A DNA stretch of 64,000 nt from Paramacrobiotus metropolitanus (taxonomy: Eukaryota; Tardigrada; Eutardigrada; Parachela; Macrobiotidae): positions 434,001 through 498,000 of the forward strand of contig NW_026570302.1 in NCBI RefSeq assembly GCF_019649055.1, written 5' to 3'. The position numbers were made by a program, and so were the translations under genes. This document shows positions 61,731-64,000 of this stretch, piece by piece. Under the pieces are notes generated by a model. It did no database searches, was not told the origin of the DNA, and saw only the letters and a list, made by a program, of their open reading frames with translations. Every line of letters begins with the position of its first letter. The stretch's first letter is position 1.

Positions 61731-62582
61731 TTTAACACCTCGCATTTAAACTTTTGGAATTTTTTTTCACCGATAATTTCCCAACCGGACGTCGCACGCA
61801 CAAACGGTTTTCGCGCCAATGTATACAAATCACTGGCTATAGAATGTCATAAAACAATGCAGAAAATGTCATAAAACTGAAAAGATAGTTTTAGCAAACC
61901 CAAATTTTTACCATGTAAATCGCTTCAATATTATTTATTATCTGTGCACCCAGATAAGGGCAACAAATGAATGCATATGTGCAGTACATTGCGCAGTCCC
62001 TTTCTAACTGTACGTTGTGACAATATTTATACAAACCTTATTGTTAAGGGAAGTGGGCCACTCAAATAATCGTAATACGAATAACTAAATGCGGTACAGA
62101 TACCAGTACGAGTAACCTTCGATTCTGTGAACGCTTCAAGTACTGGGTGGCAGAAAACGATAGCGGTCTCCTCTTTTGGTTTTTCTCTTGCGGGCGCCTT
62201 GTGGCACTGCCAACTAGACTCGCTCGATATGACATTTTAATTAGCTGCAAAAATAAACAAAACCATTAATTTAAAAAAATCGAGTCGTGCTCGTTTGCAA
62301 TTGTGTCGAATGCTCGTTTGCAATGGTGTCAAATGAAATTGTGGGAATTTTTTTATGTCCAGCTCGCAAAACCGAGGTAGATTCTCATAGCATTACAGTA
62401 ATGTTGATTTACTACTTGAAAACTGTCAACCGTTTCTTCGACAGCAGAGAATGACATCTCTTTTCAAAGGAAAAAAAGTTTATTCTTCGGTTTTATTTGA
62501 GATTCTGATGATGTAGGTTTTCTGGCTTAATGTATGTACTTTGATGATATACGCTTAGGTTTTATTCTGCTGATGTAGCGAA

Positions 62583-62654
62583 TACGATGTTTCGAGGGCG
62601 GGAGATATGACGCAAGCATTTGGCAGCATCTCATACGATGTTTCGAGGGCGGGA
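62583..62654. repeat. Direct repeat, 21-bp unit, two copies 51 bp apart
   Basis: TACGATGTTTCGAGGGCGGG followed by A occurs at 62583-62603 and 62634-62654 with no mismatch. Confidence 0.85.
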
Positions 62655-63294
62655 ATAACCAATGAAAGCAGGTGGCCTCAGCACTCTCATACTGCAGCAG
62701 AAGATAAGGAATTCTTCGCAGTTGTCATGCTTCGGCATTCACGTTTTACAGCATCGAAATTCTACGTTTCATTCTCCATTTTGCAAATTCTGCTGCGTGT
62801 TACGATAATTTTTGTTTTTGTGTTTATCGTATTGTGTCCTAGTCGGACGCTGATCATCCAGCCGGATCCTTTCTCATCAACACCGTACGTAGTCACAGCT
62901 TATAGGCTTCAAAATCATGTACTGTACTTATTTTCCAGGGCCGCATGCCGTTTAGATCTATTCGTTCATTAAAGAAGATATCAAGTCGGATTTGGTGCGA
63001 AATTGTAGTTATACTAAATGCTAGTTCGAGTATAATTAATGTGTACATCTGTTTCTGTATCCGAAATCATTTTCCTAAAAGTAAACAAACTGCGAGCGCT
63101 GTTTTAAAAAAAAATAATACGAGTACGAATCGAAAAACTAAAGATCACTCAATCACATGCATACCTATTTTTGTGGAGTTTGGTTTTTACGATTCTTTGG
63201 CTTTCGCCAGGTGATTAGTCTGCTGACGACGGAGTATTTTCAACTTTCAAGCTATGGAGATATCGGACCCCGCCTATGTCGGCCCATGCTCAAA

Positions 63295-63962
63295 CTCGGA
63301 CTTGGACTCGGACTTGGACTACTAAAACTTGGACTTGGACTTCACTTGGACTCTAAAACTTGGACTTCACTTGGACTCTAAAACTCGGACTTCACTTGTA
63401 CTCTAAAACTTGGACTTCACTTGGACTCTAAAACTCGGACTTCACTTGGACTCTAACTTGGACTTGGAATTAGGCGTTCCTTATGTTTCTCATGTCTTCT
63501 TACGTTTCTTCATGTTTTCTTAGGTTTCTAGGTTTCTCAGGTTTCTTAGGCTTCTGAGGTTTCTTAGGTGCTTTTAGGTTTCTTTGGTGTTCTTAGTTTT
63601 TTAGGTTTCTTAGGTTTCTCAGTTTTCTTAGGTTTCTCAGGTATCTTAGGTTTCTTAGGTTTCTCAGAATACCAAAGAACACCCAGATAACGTAAGAAAT
63701 GTTAGTAATCTCAGAAACCTAAGAACACCCAATAAACCTAAGAAACCTAAGAAATCCAAAGAAACCTACGAAACCTGAGAATCCTCACAAAACATGAAGA
63801 AACGTAAGAAGACATGAGAAGCGCCTAAACCCAAGTCTAAGTCATAAAGTCCGAGTTTTAGAGTCCAAGTGAAGTCCGAGTTTTAGAGTCCAAGTGAAGT
63901 CCAAGTTTTAGAGTCCAAGTGAAGTCCGAGTTTTAGAGTCCAAGTCCGAGTCCAAGTCCGAG
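63295..63962. repeat. ~670-bp palindrome built from two tandem-repeat families
   Basis: The outer zones are ~24-bp tandem units (AAACTCGGACTTCACTTGGA type) at 63295-63470 and their reverse complement at ~63840-63962. The inner zones are degenerate ~9-bp AGGTTTCTT units at ~63480-63665 and their reverse complement at ~63690-63820. The centre is near 63665-63710. A transcript from either strand would form a long duplex. Confidence 0.9.
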
Positions 63963-64000
63963 CTTCAGCGCGGGCCCTTCTAAACCGGAAGAAAAAACAC

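Larger units (their letters stand above)
60984..63294. other. Intergenic, repeat-bearing, no gene recognised
   Basis: It contains the foldback at 61476-61730 and a direct repeat at 62583-62654. ORF 62607-62972 has a hydrophobic stretch but no other sign of being real. Confidence 0.45.

Noticed and set aside
63480-63665. AGGTTTCTTAGG array resembling a telomeric repeat
   Set aside because: Units are irregular in length and sequence, the array is mirrored within 200 bp and it lies inside the window next to other repeats, so it is better explained as a degenerate tandem repeat in a palindrome.
1-64000. tRNA, rRNA, CRISPR arrays and operons
   Set aside because: No cloverleaf, rRNA core or regularly spaced spacer array is visible, and the spliced genes rule out a prokaryotic reading.

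Overview
The window reads as nuclear DNA of an invertebrate animal. GC-rich exons sit inside AT-rich introns with GT..AG junctions, and the gene set (Argonaute, sarcoplasmic calcium-binding proteins, matrix metalloproteinase, CUB/LDLa/trypsin protease, BTB-BACK, rhodopsin-like GPCRs, membrane trehalase, F-box) is metazoan. A small ecdysozoan such as a tardigrade would fit, but that is an impression and not proven here. I joined exons by hand, requiring reading-frame phase to agree at every junction; junctions that failed are flagged.

Layout. 0-0.4 kb: a long near-perfect inverted repeat. 1.0-9.6 kb (+): a 12-exon Argonaute with an intact slicer tetrad. 10.8-15.1 kb: two EF-hand SCP-like genes, tail to tail. 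16.5-25.4 kb: two divergent, head-to-head copies of a secreted protein family I do not recognise, with a relic of a third copy between them; each full copy carries one frameshift. 26.0-28.4 kb (+): a secreted MMP with four hemopexin blades. 28.8-30.7 kb (-): a coiled-coil protein. 31-36.4 kb: repeats, including a TIR element with TA flanks. 36.5-41.3 kb (-): a CUB-LDLa-trypsin protease. 41.8-45.2 kb (+): a BTB-BACK protein without Kelch repeats. 46.7-50.3 kb (+): two tandem intronless GPCRs with non-canonical DRY and NPxxY motifs. 51.2-55.4 kb (-): a trehalase with a C-terminal membrane anchor. 57.4-61.0 kb (+): a decaying F-box-type gene with several frameshifts. 61-64 kb: foldback repeats ending in a ~670-bp palindrome built of tandem repeats.

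The genes look like independent neighbours; there is no operon logic. The two recurring themes are local duplication (SCP pair, secreted pair, GPCR pair) and an unusual density of foldback inverted repeats, several of them inside introns. The best candidate for something undescribed is the secreted pair at 16.5-25.4 kb.
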